Of a stretch of DNA of 37,128 bases, positions 6,236-15,361 are shown piece after piece. Each line of letters opens with the position of its first letter. Position 1 is the stretch's first letter. A program made the position numbers and the translations under genes. The DNA lies in contig JAFZQY010000024.1 in NCBI GenBank assembly GCA_017620155.1, positions 1-37,128 of the forward strand. Reading direction: 5' to 3'. Source of the DNA: Lachnospiraceae bacterium. Its GTDB lineage: Bacteria; Bacillota; Clostridia; Lachnospirales; Lachnospiraceae. The notes under the pieces were generated by a model. The model saw only the letters and a program-made list of their open reading frames with translations, made no database searches and was not told the origin of the DNA.

Positions 6236-7969
6236 TTGTTTTACAGACATAAATACAAGTCAATGCTTTTCAGCAGCACATTGACGATGGCTATGACTTA
6301 TCTGATGCTGCTGGTTAACAACATAGTTGCGGGTATATTCATAGGGCCGACGGGAGTTGCTGCGATCAATATAGTGTCCCCTCTGATCGGAGCGGTCAAT
6401 TTCATTTCAATATGTGTTTCCGTCGGAGTAGCGATACTGTATACAAGAGCTATCGGAGAGATGCGCAGGGACAGAGCAGATAAGCTCTACGGAATGGGGC
6501 TTATCGTTTCTGCTATGCTGGCTGTCCTCAGCGTATTTGTCCTTTTGTGTATTGAGAAACTCTATTTTACATCTACCGGAGTCGACAGTGAGCTGATCGT
6601 TCTCTCCGAAGAATATTATTCATTTCTTCCGCTTAATTCGGCAGTGCTTATCATCGCGAGTTACATGGAGGAGATGGTCTATGCCGACGGAGATGGGTTA
6701 CTGGTACCATTCAGTTATGTTGCGAGGATCGGCGGAAACATACTCCTGTCCATCCTCTTTGTTCATGTCATGGGCATTAAGGGTATTATGCTGGGGACTC
6801 TTCTGGGGAATACATTTGCCCTTGCTACGCTTCTGATGCATTATTTCAGGAAATCGAATACACTGCATTTTGTTTTTTTCTTTAAATGGCAATCGCTGCT
6901 TGAATGCATTAAGTACAGCATTACCGATGGGATCACATACCTGTTATGGGGATTTGCAGACTATTGTCTGATAGCTTATATCAGCAGGAGATTCGGGAAG
7001 GAATACCTGGTCGTGCTTGCTGTCACGATGGCTGTTATTGAGCTGGCCGTTATGTTTGACGGCATAGGCATGGCAATCCAGCCGCTTCTGGGAGTTTACT
7101 TCGGGGAGAAAAATCATCTCCTTATCAGACGACTGATGAAAGATGCCATAGATACCGCAGTTATTGAAGGCGCCATAGGCTCAATCCTGCTTTTCTTCTT
7201 GGCGGGGCTTTTTGTGAGGCTCTTCGGGATTGAGGATATGACTTTATATGAACCGGCGGTAAGCGCTGTCAGGATCATGAGTACGTCTCTGATAGCAACG
7301 TCACTGTTCATGCTGATGACATCATATTATCTGTACATGGATCATGTCGAAATATCAGTCTGTGCCATAATCCTCAGGGATGGAATACTGTATATCCTGC
7401 TCCCGATCCTTTTTGCGAAGTTTATGGGTGTTAACGGAATATGGACAGGGTTTGCTCTTGCTCCTGTAGCGGGGCTTATGATCGCGATGCTGATCGTCCG
7501 TATCAGGGTAGGAAAGAAGGCTTTTCCGGCGATGCTTGATTCCATGGAAAATGAGATAACCGTATACGATATCGTACTTACGCCTGAGAATATGACCGAT
7601 GTTTCAGAGAAGATACAGAATAATCTGAAAGGAAAAGGCTACTTGGGCGATGCAGCCATGAAGGCGGGGCTTTTTGCGGAAGAGATCGGCGCAACCATCC
7701 GTGAAAAGAACGGAGACAAGAAGGTGCTGGTTGAATATTCGCTGCTGTTTGATAAGTCTGCCCCCGGAGAAGACGGCTCTGATAAAGAAAAAGAATCTGT
7801 CCGGCTGGTGATCCGTGACACAGGTACGGTGTTTGATATCACGGATCCTGAACTTGAGATAAGCGGCTTAAGCAGCTTCGTGATCAACGGACTGCTGAAC
7901 GCCCAGAAAGAGAAGGATTATATACCTACGACAGGATATAACAGGAATGTGATAAGGCTTTATAAGTGA
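6236..7969 (+). CDS. MATE-family transporter fused to an RsbW-like ATPase domain
   Basis: A 577-residue fusion. Residues 1 to about 430 are a MATE/MatE-type efflux transporter with some twelve membrane helices and the usual two internal halves (VAAINIVSPL and GIGMAIQPLLGVYFGE). Residues about 438-577 are soluble and look like a GHKL/HATPase domain of the RsbW anti-sigma or serine-kinase type: GLFAEEIGATI in the N-box position, VIRDTGTVFDI as the DxG box, and GLSSFVINGLL near the end. The Asn usual in the N-box is not obvious, so ATP binding is uncertain. The start is TTG; GTGGAG at 6222-6227 gives eight-base spacing. The transported substrate is unknown. Confidence 0.85.
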   Translation: MFYRHKYKSMLFSSTLTMAMTYLMLLVNNIVAGIFIGPTGVAAINIVSPLIGAVNFISICVSVGVAILYTRAIGEMRRDRADKLYGMGLIVSAMLAVLSVFVLLCIEKLYFTSTGVDSELIVLSEEYYSFLPLNSAVLIIASYMEEMVYADGDGLLVPFSYVARIGGNILLSILFVHVMGIKGIMLGTLLGNTFALATLLMHYFRKSNTLHFVFFFKWQSLLECIKYSITDGITYLLWGFADYCLIAYISRRFGKEYLVVLAVTMAVIELAVMFDGIGMAIQPLLGVYFGEKNHLLIRRLMKDAIDTAVIEGAIGSILLFFLAGLFVRLFGIEDMTLYEPAVSAVRIMSTSLIATSLFMLMTSYYLYMDHVEISVCAIILRDGILYILLPILFAKFMGVNGIWTGFALAPVAGLMIAMLIVRIRVGKKAFPAMLDSMENEITVYDIVLTPENMTDVSEKIQNNLKGKGYLGDAAMKAGLFAEEIGATIREKNGDKKVLVEYSLLFDKSAPGEDGSDKEKESVRLVIRDTGTVFDITDPELEISGLSSFVINGLLNAQKEKDYIPTTGYNRNVIRLYK

Positions 7970-8014
7970 TCAATTAAGATGAATACGAGATAGATGATAA
8001 CAGGAGAAAACAGA

Positions 8015-8575
8015 ATGATTCTTTTTATAAATGCTTGTGTAAGAAAACAGTCAAGAACGCTCAGACTGGCTAAGCGTCTTCTGAATAATCTGAATGGAGA
8101 TATAAAAGAAGTACGTCTTGAAGACGTGTCATTTCCCGTTGTAGATGAAGAGTTTATTGAGCGACGCGAGGCTTTAAAGAATTCCGGAAAATATGATGAT
8201 CATATGTTTGACCTTGGAAAAGATTTTGCAAGTGCTGATACTATTGTAATAGCGGCTCCTTATTATGATCTTTCTTTCCCTGCTATGCTGAAGCAGTACT
8301 TTGAGCAGATAAATGTCCTTGGACTTACTTTTACATATTCGGAAAGCGGAATACCAAGAGGCCTGTGCAGAGCAAAGGAGCTGTACTATGTAACAACAGC
8401 CGGTGGTCCCATTATGTCGGATGATTATGGGTTTGGTTATGTTAAAGCACTTGCCAATACGTTTTATGGTATCGATGCAGTTTATCAGATTAAGGCTGAG
8501 GGGCTGGATATAGTCGGCGCGAATGTTGAAGAGATTCTTAATGGTGCCTGGCACCTTGGAAGCGATATAGGATAA
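8015..8575 (+). CDS. Flavodoxin-fold NAD(P)H oxidoreductase (azoreductase/quinone reductase type)
   Basis: A 186-residue protein of the Flavodoxin_2 family, which binds FMN and moves two electrons from NAD(P)H to quinones, azo dyes or similar acceptors. The N-terminal strand-loop ILFINACVRKQSRT binds the flavin phosphate; APYYDLSFPAMLKQYFEQI is the conserved central motif of AzoR-like proteins; TTAGGPI contacts the isoalloxazine ring. ATG 8015 is preferred over 7994 because AGGAG at 8002-8006 sits eight bases before it. It follows the MATE gene by 45 bases and may share its transcript. Confidence 0.85.
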   Translation: MILFINACVRKQSRTLRLAKRLLNNLNGDIKEVRLEDVSFPVVDEEFIERREALKNSGKYDDHMFDLGKDFASADTIVIAAPYYDLSFPAMLKQYFEQINVLGLTFTYSESGIPRGLCRAKELYYVTTAGGPIMSDDYGFGYVKALANTFYGIDAVYQIKAEGLDIVGANVEEILNGAWHLGSDIG

Positions 8576-8620
8576 GAAATTATGCTTGGGGAATTACTCG
8601 TGAATGACGGTCCGGAGTTT

Positions 8621-8629
8621 TGCTATACT
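8621..8629 (+). promoter_or_regulatory. Extended -10 promoter (TGCTATACT)
   Basis: TG at 8621-8622 and TATACT at 8624-8629, predicted start about 8636, ahead of the zinc-ribbon protein gene. A 12-codon ORF (8654-8692) with its own AAGGATG ribosome site runs over the start codon at 8679. Confidence 0.4.
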
Positions 8630-8678
8630 ATCGAGTTTTGGAAGAAGGATGATATGGCAAAGAAAAGTGGTTTAAAAA

Positions 8679-9764
8679 ATGAAAGATGTTAATGCGCATA
8701 TTTGTCCGACTTGCGGCGGAATTCTCTCTGTCAATATAGAACGTCAGATGTACGAATGCCCTTTCTGCGGTGTTACATTCGACTATGACTATTTTCGCGA
8801 GGAGAGCGTATTAGGCATAGCTGCCAGGGCTCTTGAGAATAACGAATTTTATTCGGCAGACAGAGCTTATAATTTCATGCTGGAGAAAGAGCCGGATAAC
8901 TTTGAAGCGCTTCGCGGCAAGGCTCTCATAGCAATGAACATACCCAAGATCGACGATATCCGCAGTCTTGATCTTTTTTCAAAGATCAACTATGAGTCGG
9001 CTTATAAAGAGATCGACAGAGGAATCGAGTCATCCGGGCCCAAAGAGCGCGAGTATTTTACTGTCATGAAGGATATTGTTGACGCCGGTCATGAATATGT
9101 AGACGAGAAATCAGGGCTCGAGCCCGAAAGGAACGAGAGAAAGCGAATACTGAAAAGACTTAACGAATATGTCGAGGAAAGAAACACTGTAGGTATCTAT
9201 TCTCCTGCCGGGGGCCGCCTGAAGAAATCTGTTATCCGGACGATCTTTTGCTATCTGATCTGTTTGCTTATAGTATTCCTGGGTTATAAGCTTGCCACGA
9301 GAAATCCGTATTCCAAAGCCGAGGATCTCAGCCAATATGAGAAAGCACTGACTCAGGACTCATCGGATCAATCTTCTCACCTGTACAATCCGTATGGTAC
9401 GAGCCCCAACCTCAACGATATTACGGATTGGTACATTAACTATGAAAAATACGAAGAAGCTCTTGAGAGGGAAGAACAGCGCAAGATCAACTATGATAAC
9501 TGGGAGAAAAACCATCAGAATTCTGCCGCTTACCTCATATGGCCTCTGGGTTTCACTACCGTCATTTTTGCATTGATCGTATTCGCAATCTTCATGTGGG
9601 GCAGGGTTCTCGATACCGAGATCGCCAAGATACAGGTCGAAGCGGATGAACAGGAAGAAAAGATCAGGAACCGCGAGGATAGGATGGCTGAGCTCAAAGA
9701 CAGGATCGATCAGGGCTATAAGCGTCTCTGCATTATGAATCCGAAAGAATCGCCGAAGACATAA
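8679..9764 (+). CDS. Zinc-ribbon, TPR-like, two-helix membrane protein of unknown function
   Basis: A 361-residue protein. Residues 9-31 form a zinc ribbon (CPTCGG ... CPFCGV). Residues about 48-90 look like tetratricopeptide helices (YSADRAYNFMLEKEPDNFEALRGKA). Membrane helices lie at about 185-205 and 285-309; between them is a Tyr/Asn-rich loop of about 80 residues, probably outside. After the second helix there is a charged coiled coil. The N-terminus should be cytoplasmic. I do not recognise a named family. A stop codon two codons upstream fixes the start, which has almost no ribosome site of its own; translation may be coupled to the 12-codon leader ORF. Confidence 0.8.
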   Translation: MKDVNAHICPTCGGILSVNIERQMYECPFCGVTFDYDYFREESVLGIAARALENNEFYSADRAYNFMLEKEPDNFEALRGKALIAMNIPKIDDIRSLDLFSKINYESAYKEIDRGIESSGPKEREYFTVMKDIVDAGHEYVDEKSGLEPERNERKRILKRLNEYVEERNTVGIYSPAGGRLKKSVIRTIFCYLICLLIVFLGYKLATRNPYSKAEDLSQYEKALTQDSSDQSSHLYNPYGTSPNLNDITDWYINYEKYEEALEREEQRKINYDNWEKNHQNSAAYLIWPLGFTTVIFALIVFAIFMWGRVLDTEIAKIQVEADEQEEKIRNREDRMAELKDRIDQGYKRLCIMNPKESPKT

Positions 9765-9786
9765 AGGCATTCATCGGAAAATGATG

Positions 9787-9795
9787 TGATATGAT
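9787..9795 (+). promoter_or_regulatory. Possible extended -10 promoter (TGATATGAT)
   Basis: TG at 9787-9788 and TATGAT at 9790-9795, 27 bases before the ATG at 9823. No clear -35. Confidence 0.3.
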
Positions 9796-9822
9796 GATCA
9801 AAACGCAAGCATATAAGAAAAG

Positions 9823-10578
9823 ATGAAAAAAACTAATAAGACAACCATCATAATAATCATAGCTGTCGCGGCTTTGGTGATCTACGGATTATTCAAGATC
9901 ATCCATGGTATATTCTGGTTCCTGGGATATGAGACACCTGTAGAGCGCTGGTATTATAAACTCAAGTCTGATACCGCTCTCGAGGAGAAATACCCCGGGC
10001 ATGATTTTGAAGTCAGAGAAGAACACGGCTGGTCCGAGTATGGTTACGCAGTCGGTTTTTACGGAACGGATGAGGCCGGGATCGAGTTCCGGGTGCAGTG
10101 GGTAGAAGGCGAAATGCAAGATAGCTACTGCGAAGAACGGAATAAGCATTATTACGGAGAGAAGATCGTGGAGTACCAGAACGGCCTTCGCGATAAGTAT
10201 TTTCCGCAGATCCCGTACGTGGATACATATGAATACTATCCGTATGATACATATTATTTTTACCGGGGGCCGTTCAAGGAAGTCCTCTTTGAGTCCATGG
10301 ACGATGCCATAGAAGGCAGCAAATACAACAAGTTTGATACGGAAGTTACATTTAAGGGAATAGACCTTTATACGGCAGACGATGAAGAGATCAGGAAGTT
10401 CGCCGGATCGATCGCGGATTCCCTGATGTGGCTGTCTGATGAGACCGGATACTATGATGTCAGGATCGGCCCGTTCTATTACCGGGAAGCCGACGAGTAC
10501 GGATCCGGGTTCAAGGACAAAGACGAACTTGTGGAATCGATAATACAAGAGATCACGAGGATGAGAAATAAAAAGTAG
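9823..10578 (+). CDS. Membrane-anchored hypothetical protein (251 aa)
   Basis: One N-terminal membrane helix (residues about 8-32), then a soluble domain that should lie outside the cell. The domain is rich in Tyr and acidic residues (for example YEYYPYDTYYFY around residues 137-148) and ends in a charged helix. No catalytic motif or named family was recognised. It follows the zinc-ribbon protein by 58 bases, possibly with its own promoter, and ends only eight bases from the end of the convergent radical SAM gene. Confidence 0.75.
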   Translation: MKKTNKTTIIIIIAVAALVIYGLFKIIHGIFWFLGYETPVERWYYKLKSDTALEEKYPGHDFEVREEHGWSEYGYAVGFYGTDEAGIEFRVQWVEGEMQDSYCEERNKHYYGEKIVEYQNGLRDKYFPQIPYVDTYEYYPYDTYYFYRGPFKEVLFESMDDAIEGSKYNKFDTEVTFKGIDLYTADDEEIRKFAGSIADSLMWLSDETGYYDVRIGPFYYREADEYGSGFKDKDELVESIIQEITRMRNKK

Positions 10579-10586
10579 CGATTATT

Positions 10587-11456
10587 TCAAATACAAGTCG
10601 TGAATGAATCCCGCAGTACGTTTATCTTATCGCGGATCTCCTCGGGGCTTAAGCCTCCGAGTTTGATCGAATCGTCGTCAAATCTGCATTTTTGAAGCGT
10701 GAGGTCGGGCAGGATGCGAAGCTCCCCGAATCCTTTACACATATCTATATCACGGTCATAGCAGGGCGATTTGATGAGCTTCACCTTGCCGCCGTTTCCG
10801 AAAGTCCATACCGTTATGCGGTAGTCGTCTTCAAAGCTTTTCTGGGAAGAGGTTGAATCCAGGATATCCGTTACGCGCCTTATGATCCCGGCGGATATGT
10901 TGTTCATTCCGCTTTCGACATAGGGGAGTAATTCTATCTGTTTCCTGGCTTCGATGACATGATCGATGACGCCGTCGAGGCCCTCCATGTGATCGGGATG
11001 CAGCACGAAATTGAACACATGAGGTATCCTGTATTTATCAAGAAATCTTACCGCCTGAGTAAAAGGCTCTATCGAACAGCCCGTAACAAGCCTGTATTCG
11101 TTTTCGTATGCTGCCGGATAATGCACGTTTAACATGGCGCGGGTATTTCCGATCCTTGCGGCGATCTCGTCGGTTACGGCGCTTCCGTTGGTTTCCACCG
11201 TGATCTTATGATCCGTATTATTATCAGCCCACTCGATCATATCGACCGTGGCGGGATTGAGCAGAGGATCTCCTCCGGAAAAGATGATCTCTTCAAATCC
11301 CAGAGGCTTAACTGCCTCCATGATCATTACAAAATCATCACAGGACATGGGACTGCTCACATATGAAGGTTTATGACCCTCGTTATGGCAGTATTCGCAG
11401 TTATAGCTGCAGTGGTTTGTGGTGAGTATTCGAAGCTTTTTCCAGTGATCAGACAT
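10587..11456 (-). CDS. Orphan radical SAM protein (MoaA-like layout)
   Basis: A 289-residue radical SAM enzyme: C16-x3-C20-x2-C23 (CSYNCEYC) binds the 4Fe-4S cluster that cleaves S-adenosylmethionine, and GGDP at 61-64 contacts SAM. The C-terminal region has Cys232, Cys240 and Cys257 in an order like the second cluster of MoaA (C-x7-C-x16-C), so an auxiliary cluster is possible. No molybdopterin genes or precursor peptide are nearby, so the substrate is unknown; MoaA itself is unlikely. GGAGG sits before the ATG, and an extended -10 lies at 11478-11486. It is divergent from the receptor gene at 11588. Confidence 0.85.
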   Translation of the reverse strand: MSDHWKKLRILTTNHCSYNCEYCHNEGHKPSYVSSPMSCDDFVMIMEAVKPLGFEEIIFSGGDPLLNPATVDMIEWADNNTDHKITVETNGSAVTDEIAARIGNTRAMLNVHYPAAYENEYRLVTGCSIEPFTQAVRFLDKYRIPHVFNFVLHPDHMEGLDGVIDHVIEARKQIELLPYVESGMNNISAGIIRRVTDILDSTSSQKSFEDDYRITVWTFGNGGKVKLIKSPCYDRDIDMCKGFGELRILPDLTLQKCRFDDDSIKLGGLSPEEIRDKINVLRDSFTTCI

Positions 11457-11477
11457 CAGATTATCCTCCGGAATTCC

Positions 11478-11486
11478 ATTATATCA
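11478..11486 (-). promoter_or_regulatory. Extended -10 promoter of the radical SAM gene
   Basis: On the minus strand the bases read TGATATAAT, a consensus extended -10. The -35 region (about 11500-11505) is weak. It is back-to-back with the promoter at 11524-11532, so the two divergent genes share about 130 bases of control region. Confidence 0.5.
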
Positions 11487-11523
11487 AATAATCGCTGATA
11501 ATTAACATCCGGTACGGCCTTTG

Positions 11524-11532
11524 TGTTATAAT
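11524..11532 (+). promoter_or_regulatory. Extended -10 promoter of the HD-GYP receptor operon
   Basis: TG at 11524-11525 and TATAAT at 11527-11532; TTAACA at 11502-11507 is a possible -35 with a long 19-base spacer. Predicted leader of about 50 bases with GGAGGAG before the ATG at 11588. Confidence 0.5.
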
Positions 11533-11587
11533 TTCGTTTAGGTATGTATACAATTATCCAACATGGCGTCGGAGGAGAGCGTAAGCT

Positions 11588-14500
11588 ATGAAAAACTGGA
11601 AAACCTGGCAGATCGTGTTGTTTATAGCGACATGCATAAGTCTTAATATCTGCATAAAACTTATTGCTGTCAAATACGAATGGCCTCTATGGGCGGATTC
11701 ATTCGGTACAGCCTTATGTGCATATATTGCCGGCCCGATATGCGGTGCTCTGGTCGGTCTGACCGGCAATCTGGCATACGGCATGGTCAGCAATCTTTCG
11801 GCGATCTATGCTCTCACAAGTATCGCTATCGGCATCATAGTCGGCATAGCAGCTCAGAAAAACTGGTTTGATCGTTTTTACGGCTTCATGAAAGCGGCTT
11901 CTCTGGCAGTCTTAACGGGCCTTGTTGTGTCCGTTCCGATAGATCTTATTTTTTCAGGCGGCTTTACAGGCAATAAGTGGGGAGACGGCGTAGTCAATTA
12001 TCTTCTCGATAAGGAATGGACTCCTTTCTTATGCTGCATAATGGGACAGCTGGCTATCGAGTTCGCCGATAAGGTGCTCACGATCGCCGCTGTGTACGTA
12101 ATAATCCTTCTGCGCCGCTGGAGCAACAAACATAACGATGACAAGGCAATGCTGATGGGTAATGGTAATACGGCCACGACGGCAGGTGCTGGCGCCGGCA
12201 CAGCTGCCGGAACAACTGCGACGGCGCTGATATTGTGCCTGGCACTCGGCATGTCTCTGCTTTCGCCGCTCAAGGCGGATGCCGCACAGAGCACCGCTCC
12301 CGAAGACAGAGACTATAACGATTATGTCCAGACAGTATATAGCAGCAACAACGGTCTTCCCTGCGGCGAGGCCAACGATATCGCCCAGACCAACGACGGC
12401 GTTCTCTGGATCGGTACATATGCAGGACTCTATCGCTATAACGGAAGAGAGTTTCGCTGGGTTGATTACTATGAATCCGTAAAAAATGTTAACTGCCTCT
12501 ATGTCGATGAAGAGGGCCGTCTGTGGATCGGAACCAATGACAACGGACTGGCTATCGTTATCCGTGAAGAGGTGGCCAATGTTATAGATGAGGAGAGCGG
12601 ACTTCCATCCAACTCGGTCAGATGTATCGTTCGTGCTACAGACGGTTATTACTATGTCGGTACTACCGGCGCGATGCAGATGCTGGTGATGAACAACGGA
12701 TTAAAAGTTGCCAACACTCTCGAAGAAGTCAACTATGCCAACAGCATCACGGCCGATGAGCACGGACGCGTAGCGACCATATCGAACGACGGAAGACTTT
12801 TTCTGTTAAACGGAGGCATGATCGAGAGCTCGCTGTCTCTGACGACCGGAGATGAAGAATTCAACTGCTGTGCTTTTGCGCCGGACGGAACTCTCATGGT
12901 CGGATCCTCCACCAACCACATCTACAGATACAATGTATCCCGCGGCGATTTTAATCTGGTCGACATCACTACATGTGACGATGTTGCGAGCATCAACAAC
13001 CTGTACTTCATAAACGACGGGACGCTTTTCATCGCCACTGACAGCGGCGTGTCTTATATAGACACCGAAGGCTATCACGTCATCAACACCAACGATTTCA
13101 ATAACTCCATAGACAATATCCTCTATGACTATCAGGGCAACCTGTGGTTCACATCCTCAAGACTCGGTCTTCTGCGTCTGGCAAAATCTCCTTTTACGGA
13201 TGTATACGGCGCGATAGGGATGGAACGCAAGGTAGTCAATGCCATAGCCTTCTGGCAGAACAACTATTACATCGGCACCGATAAGGGCCTGGATGTGGTC
13301 GACAGGGGCTGCCGGAAACAGATAAAGAACGACCTGACCAAAATGCTGGACGGTAAGCGCATCCGCTGTATGTATGTGGATGACAAGGATCATCTGTGGG
13401 TATGTACCTACGGGAGCGGCCTGATAGAGTTCGCACCAAATGGTGATGTCTGGGAATACAATGCTGAGAACGGAAGCTTCGGAAACCGTGCCCGTATCGT
13501 GACAGGCTTATCCGACGGCACGATCATGGCGGCCGGAGATACCGGTATCAGTTATATCCAAAATCACAAGGTCACACGCACGATCGGCAATGAAGACGGT
13601 CTGATCAACTCCATGATCCTGACCATCACAGAGTGTGCGGACGGCACGATCCTCGCAGGTACCGACGGCGACGGCATCGCTGTATTAAAAGACGGCGAGG
13701 TATCGCATATGCTCACCCGTGAGGACGGACTGAGTTCCGAAGTCATCCTGCGTACCGTTAAGGATCCCAAGTCCGACGGTGTGTTCATCGTAACCAGCAA
13801 CAGCCTGTGCTATCTTGAGCCCGAAGGCTCCATACGTGTGCTGGAGAAGTTCCCTTATTTCAACAACTACGATATCTGGGTTAAGGATGAAAATACGCTT
13901 TTCGTAATGTCCAGTGCCGGCATCTATGTGGTGGAGCGGGATGAACTGCTGGCAGACGGAGAGATGGCATGGGAACTGTTAGATGCCAGAAGAGGTCTGG
14001 GTACATCGCTCACCGCCAATTCCTGGAACTACTACAACGGCAAGGGTGATCTTTTCCTTCCGTGTGATACCGGAGTCTATGCGATAGATGTGGAAAAATA
14101 CAACAGCGACGTCAGATCGTACAGGATGCAGCTGGCCGCAGTACTTCTGGACGGCGCGGCGCAGCCTCTTCCCCGTACGGGTGCGATCACTGTCGGACAG
14201 GGCATCAGCCGTATAGAGATGGATCCCGAGATATTGAACTATACTATTCAGGAGCCGAATGTCGGATATTTCCTCGAAGGGTATGACAATCAATGGACGA
14301 TCAAAGCGCAGAACAGCTTAAATAATATCATCTACCTGAATCTGCCTTCGGGCAAATATACATTCCATCTGGCCATCATGGACAGCGCCGGTGAGAAAGT
14401 ACTCGAAGAACGCAAGTTTGATCTGATCAAAGAGGGTGAGTTCTACGAATCCAGAGGATTCCTTGCCTACATGATACTACTTCTTTCGCTGATGATTGCC

Positions 14501-15361
14501 TGGTTTACCTGGCTGATCGTACAGAGACAGTTAAATGCCCAGCAGATCAAACTGAACATGGCTAACGAGACGGTCATGGCTATCGCAAACGCCGTCGATG
14601 CCAAGGATGTGCGTACGAATGAGCATTCGACCCGTGTGGCTGAGTATTCTGTTCTGATCGCACAGGAGATGAACTGCTTCAAGTGGTGGGAGAGGAGCAA
14701 GATGCTCTCCAACCTGGGAAAAGCGGCACAGATGCATGATATAGGTAAGATCGCGATCCCGGACAGCGTGCTCAATAAAGTGGGCCGTCTGGATGACGCC
14801 GAATACGCTACGATGAAGTCGCACGTGCTCCGCGGCGCGGAGATACTGAAGGACTTTACGCTGGTCGAGCATGTACAGGATGGAACCAGATACCATCATG
14901 AACGCTATGACGGCCGCGGATATCCTGATGGCTTAAAGGGTGATGAGATACCTCTTTTTGCACGTATAATCGGTGTGGCCGATGCTTTCGATGCCATGAC
15001 CTCCAACCGCGTATATCGCAATCACATGGATACCGATTATGTCATGAACGAGATGCAGCGCGGACGCGGAACTCAGTTCGATCCCGAAGCTCTGGATGCG
15101 TTCTTCAGACTGATCGATAAGGGGGTAATCAATCTGGACGAGATCTACGCTCAGAAGCGTCAGAGTATCGATAAGGCGCAGGATGAAGCTGCTCAGGCCG
15201 AGCTTGCAAGGCGCGTAGAGGAAGACAAGAAGATCCAGGAAGCCGAAATGAAAGAGAAAAAGCCGGAGGAAGCGGAGAAACCCTCAGGAGATGATAAATC
15301 ATCGGAGGATAAGAAACCTGCCGAAGACGAGAATACTAAAAAGGAGGGGGCAGAGGCATGA
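11588..15361 (+). CDS. ECF-S-like / Reg_prop propeller / Y_Y_Y / HD-GYP receptor
   Basis: A 1257-residue multidomain membrane receptor. Residues 1 to about 178 hold five or six helices resembling an ECF-transporter S component (WADSFGTALCAYIAGPICGA, GNLAYG). After a Gly/Ala/Thr linker (191-211) and another helix (212-230), residues about 240-850 form a two-component-regulator propeller with repeats such as GVLWIGTYAGLYRY and GRLWIGT. A Y_Y_Y-like domain follows (about 870-945), then a helix (about 957-979). The output is a complete HD-GYP domain: His near 1012, HD at 1050-1051, HHERYDGRGYP near 1104-1114. HD-GYP enzymes hydrolyse cyclic di-GMP, so the likely role is ligand-controlled c-di-GMP turnover. 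The last 60 residues are a charged, disordered tail. Its stop codon overlaps the binding-protein gene. Confidence 0.9.
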   Translation: MKNWKTWQIVLFIATCISLNICIKLIAVKYEWPLWADSFGTALCAYIAGPICGALVGLTGNLAYGMVSNLSAIYALTSIAIGIIVGIAAQKNWFDRFYGFMKAASLAVLTGLVVSVPIDLIFSGGFTGNKWGDGVVNYLLDKEWTPFLCCIMGQLAIEFADKVLTIAAVYVIILLRRWSNKHNDDKAMLMGNGNTATTAGAGAGTAAGTTATALILCLALGMSLLSPLKADAAQSTAPEDRDYNDYVQTVYSSNNGLPCGEANDIAQTNDGVLWIGTYAGLYRYNGREFRWVDYYESVKNVNCLYVDEEGRLWIGTNDNGLAIVIREEVANVIDEESGLPSNSVRCIVRATDGYYYVGTTGAMQMLVMNNGLKVANTLEEVNYANSITADEHGRVATISNDGRLFLLNGGMIESSLSLTTGDEEFNCCAFAPDGTLMVGSSTNHIYRYNVSRGDFNLVDITTCDDVASINNLYFINDGTLFIATDSGVSYIDTEGYHVINTNDFNNSIDNILYDYQGNLWFTSSRLGLLRLAKSPFTDVYGAIGMERKVVNAIAFWQNNYYIGTDKGLDVVDRGCRKQIKNDLTKMLDGKRIRCMYVDDKDHLWVCTYGSGLIEFAPNGDVWEYNAENGSFGNRARIVTGLSDGTIMAAGDTGISYIQNHKVTRTIGNEDGLINSMILTITECADGTILAGTDGDGIAVLKDGEVSHMLTREDGLSSEVILRTVKDPKSDGVFIVTSNSLCYLEPEGSIRVLEKFPYFNNYDIWVKDENTLFVMSSAGIYVVERDELLADGEMAWELLDARRGLGTSLTANSWNYYNGKGDLFLPCDTGVYAIDVEKYNSDVRSYRMQLAAVLLDGAAQPLPRTGAITVGQGISRIEMDPEILNYTIQEPNVGYFLEGYDNQWTIKAQNSLNNIIYLNLPSGKYTFHLAIMDSAGEKVLEERKFDLIKEGEFYESRGFLAYMILLLSLMIAWFTWLIVQRQLNAQQIKLNMANETVMAIANAVDAKDVRTNEHSTRVAEYSVLIAQEMNCFKWWERSKMLSNLGKAAQMHDIGKIAIPDSVLNKVGRLDDAEYATMKSHVLRGAEILKDFTLVEHVQDGTRYHHERYDGRGYPDGLKGDEIPLFARIIGVADAFDAMTSNRVYRNHMDTDYVMNEMQRGRGTQFDPEALDAFFRLIDKGVINLDEIYAQKRQSIDKAQDEAAQAELARRVEEDKKIQEAEMKEKKPEEAEKPSGDDKSSEDKKPAEDENTKKEGAEA

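Noticed and set aside
9889..10548. Long minus-strand ORF opposite the Tyr-rich protein
   Set aside because: It is a shadow of the plus-strand gene, with no ribosome site and no recognisable domain.
10587..11456. MoaA (molybdopterin synthesis)
   Set aside because: The chain lacks the MoaA C-terminal GG and no other moa genes are present.
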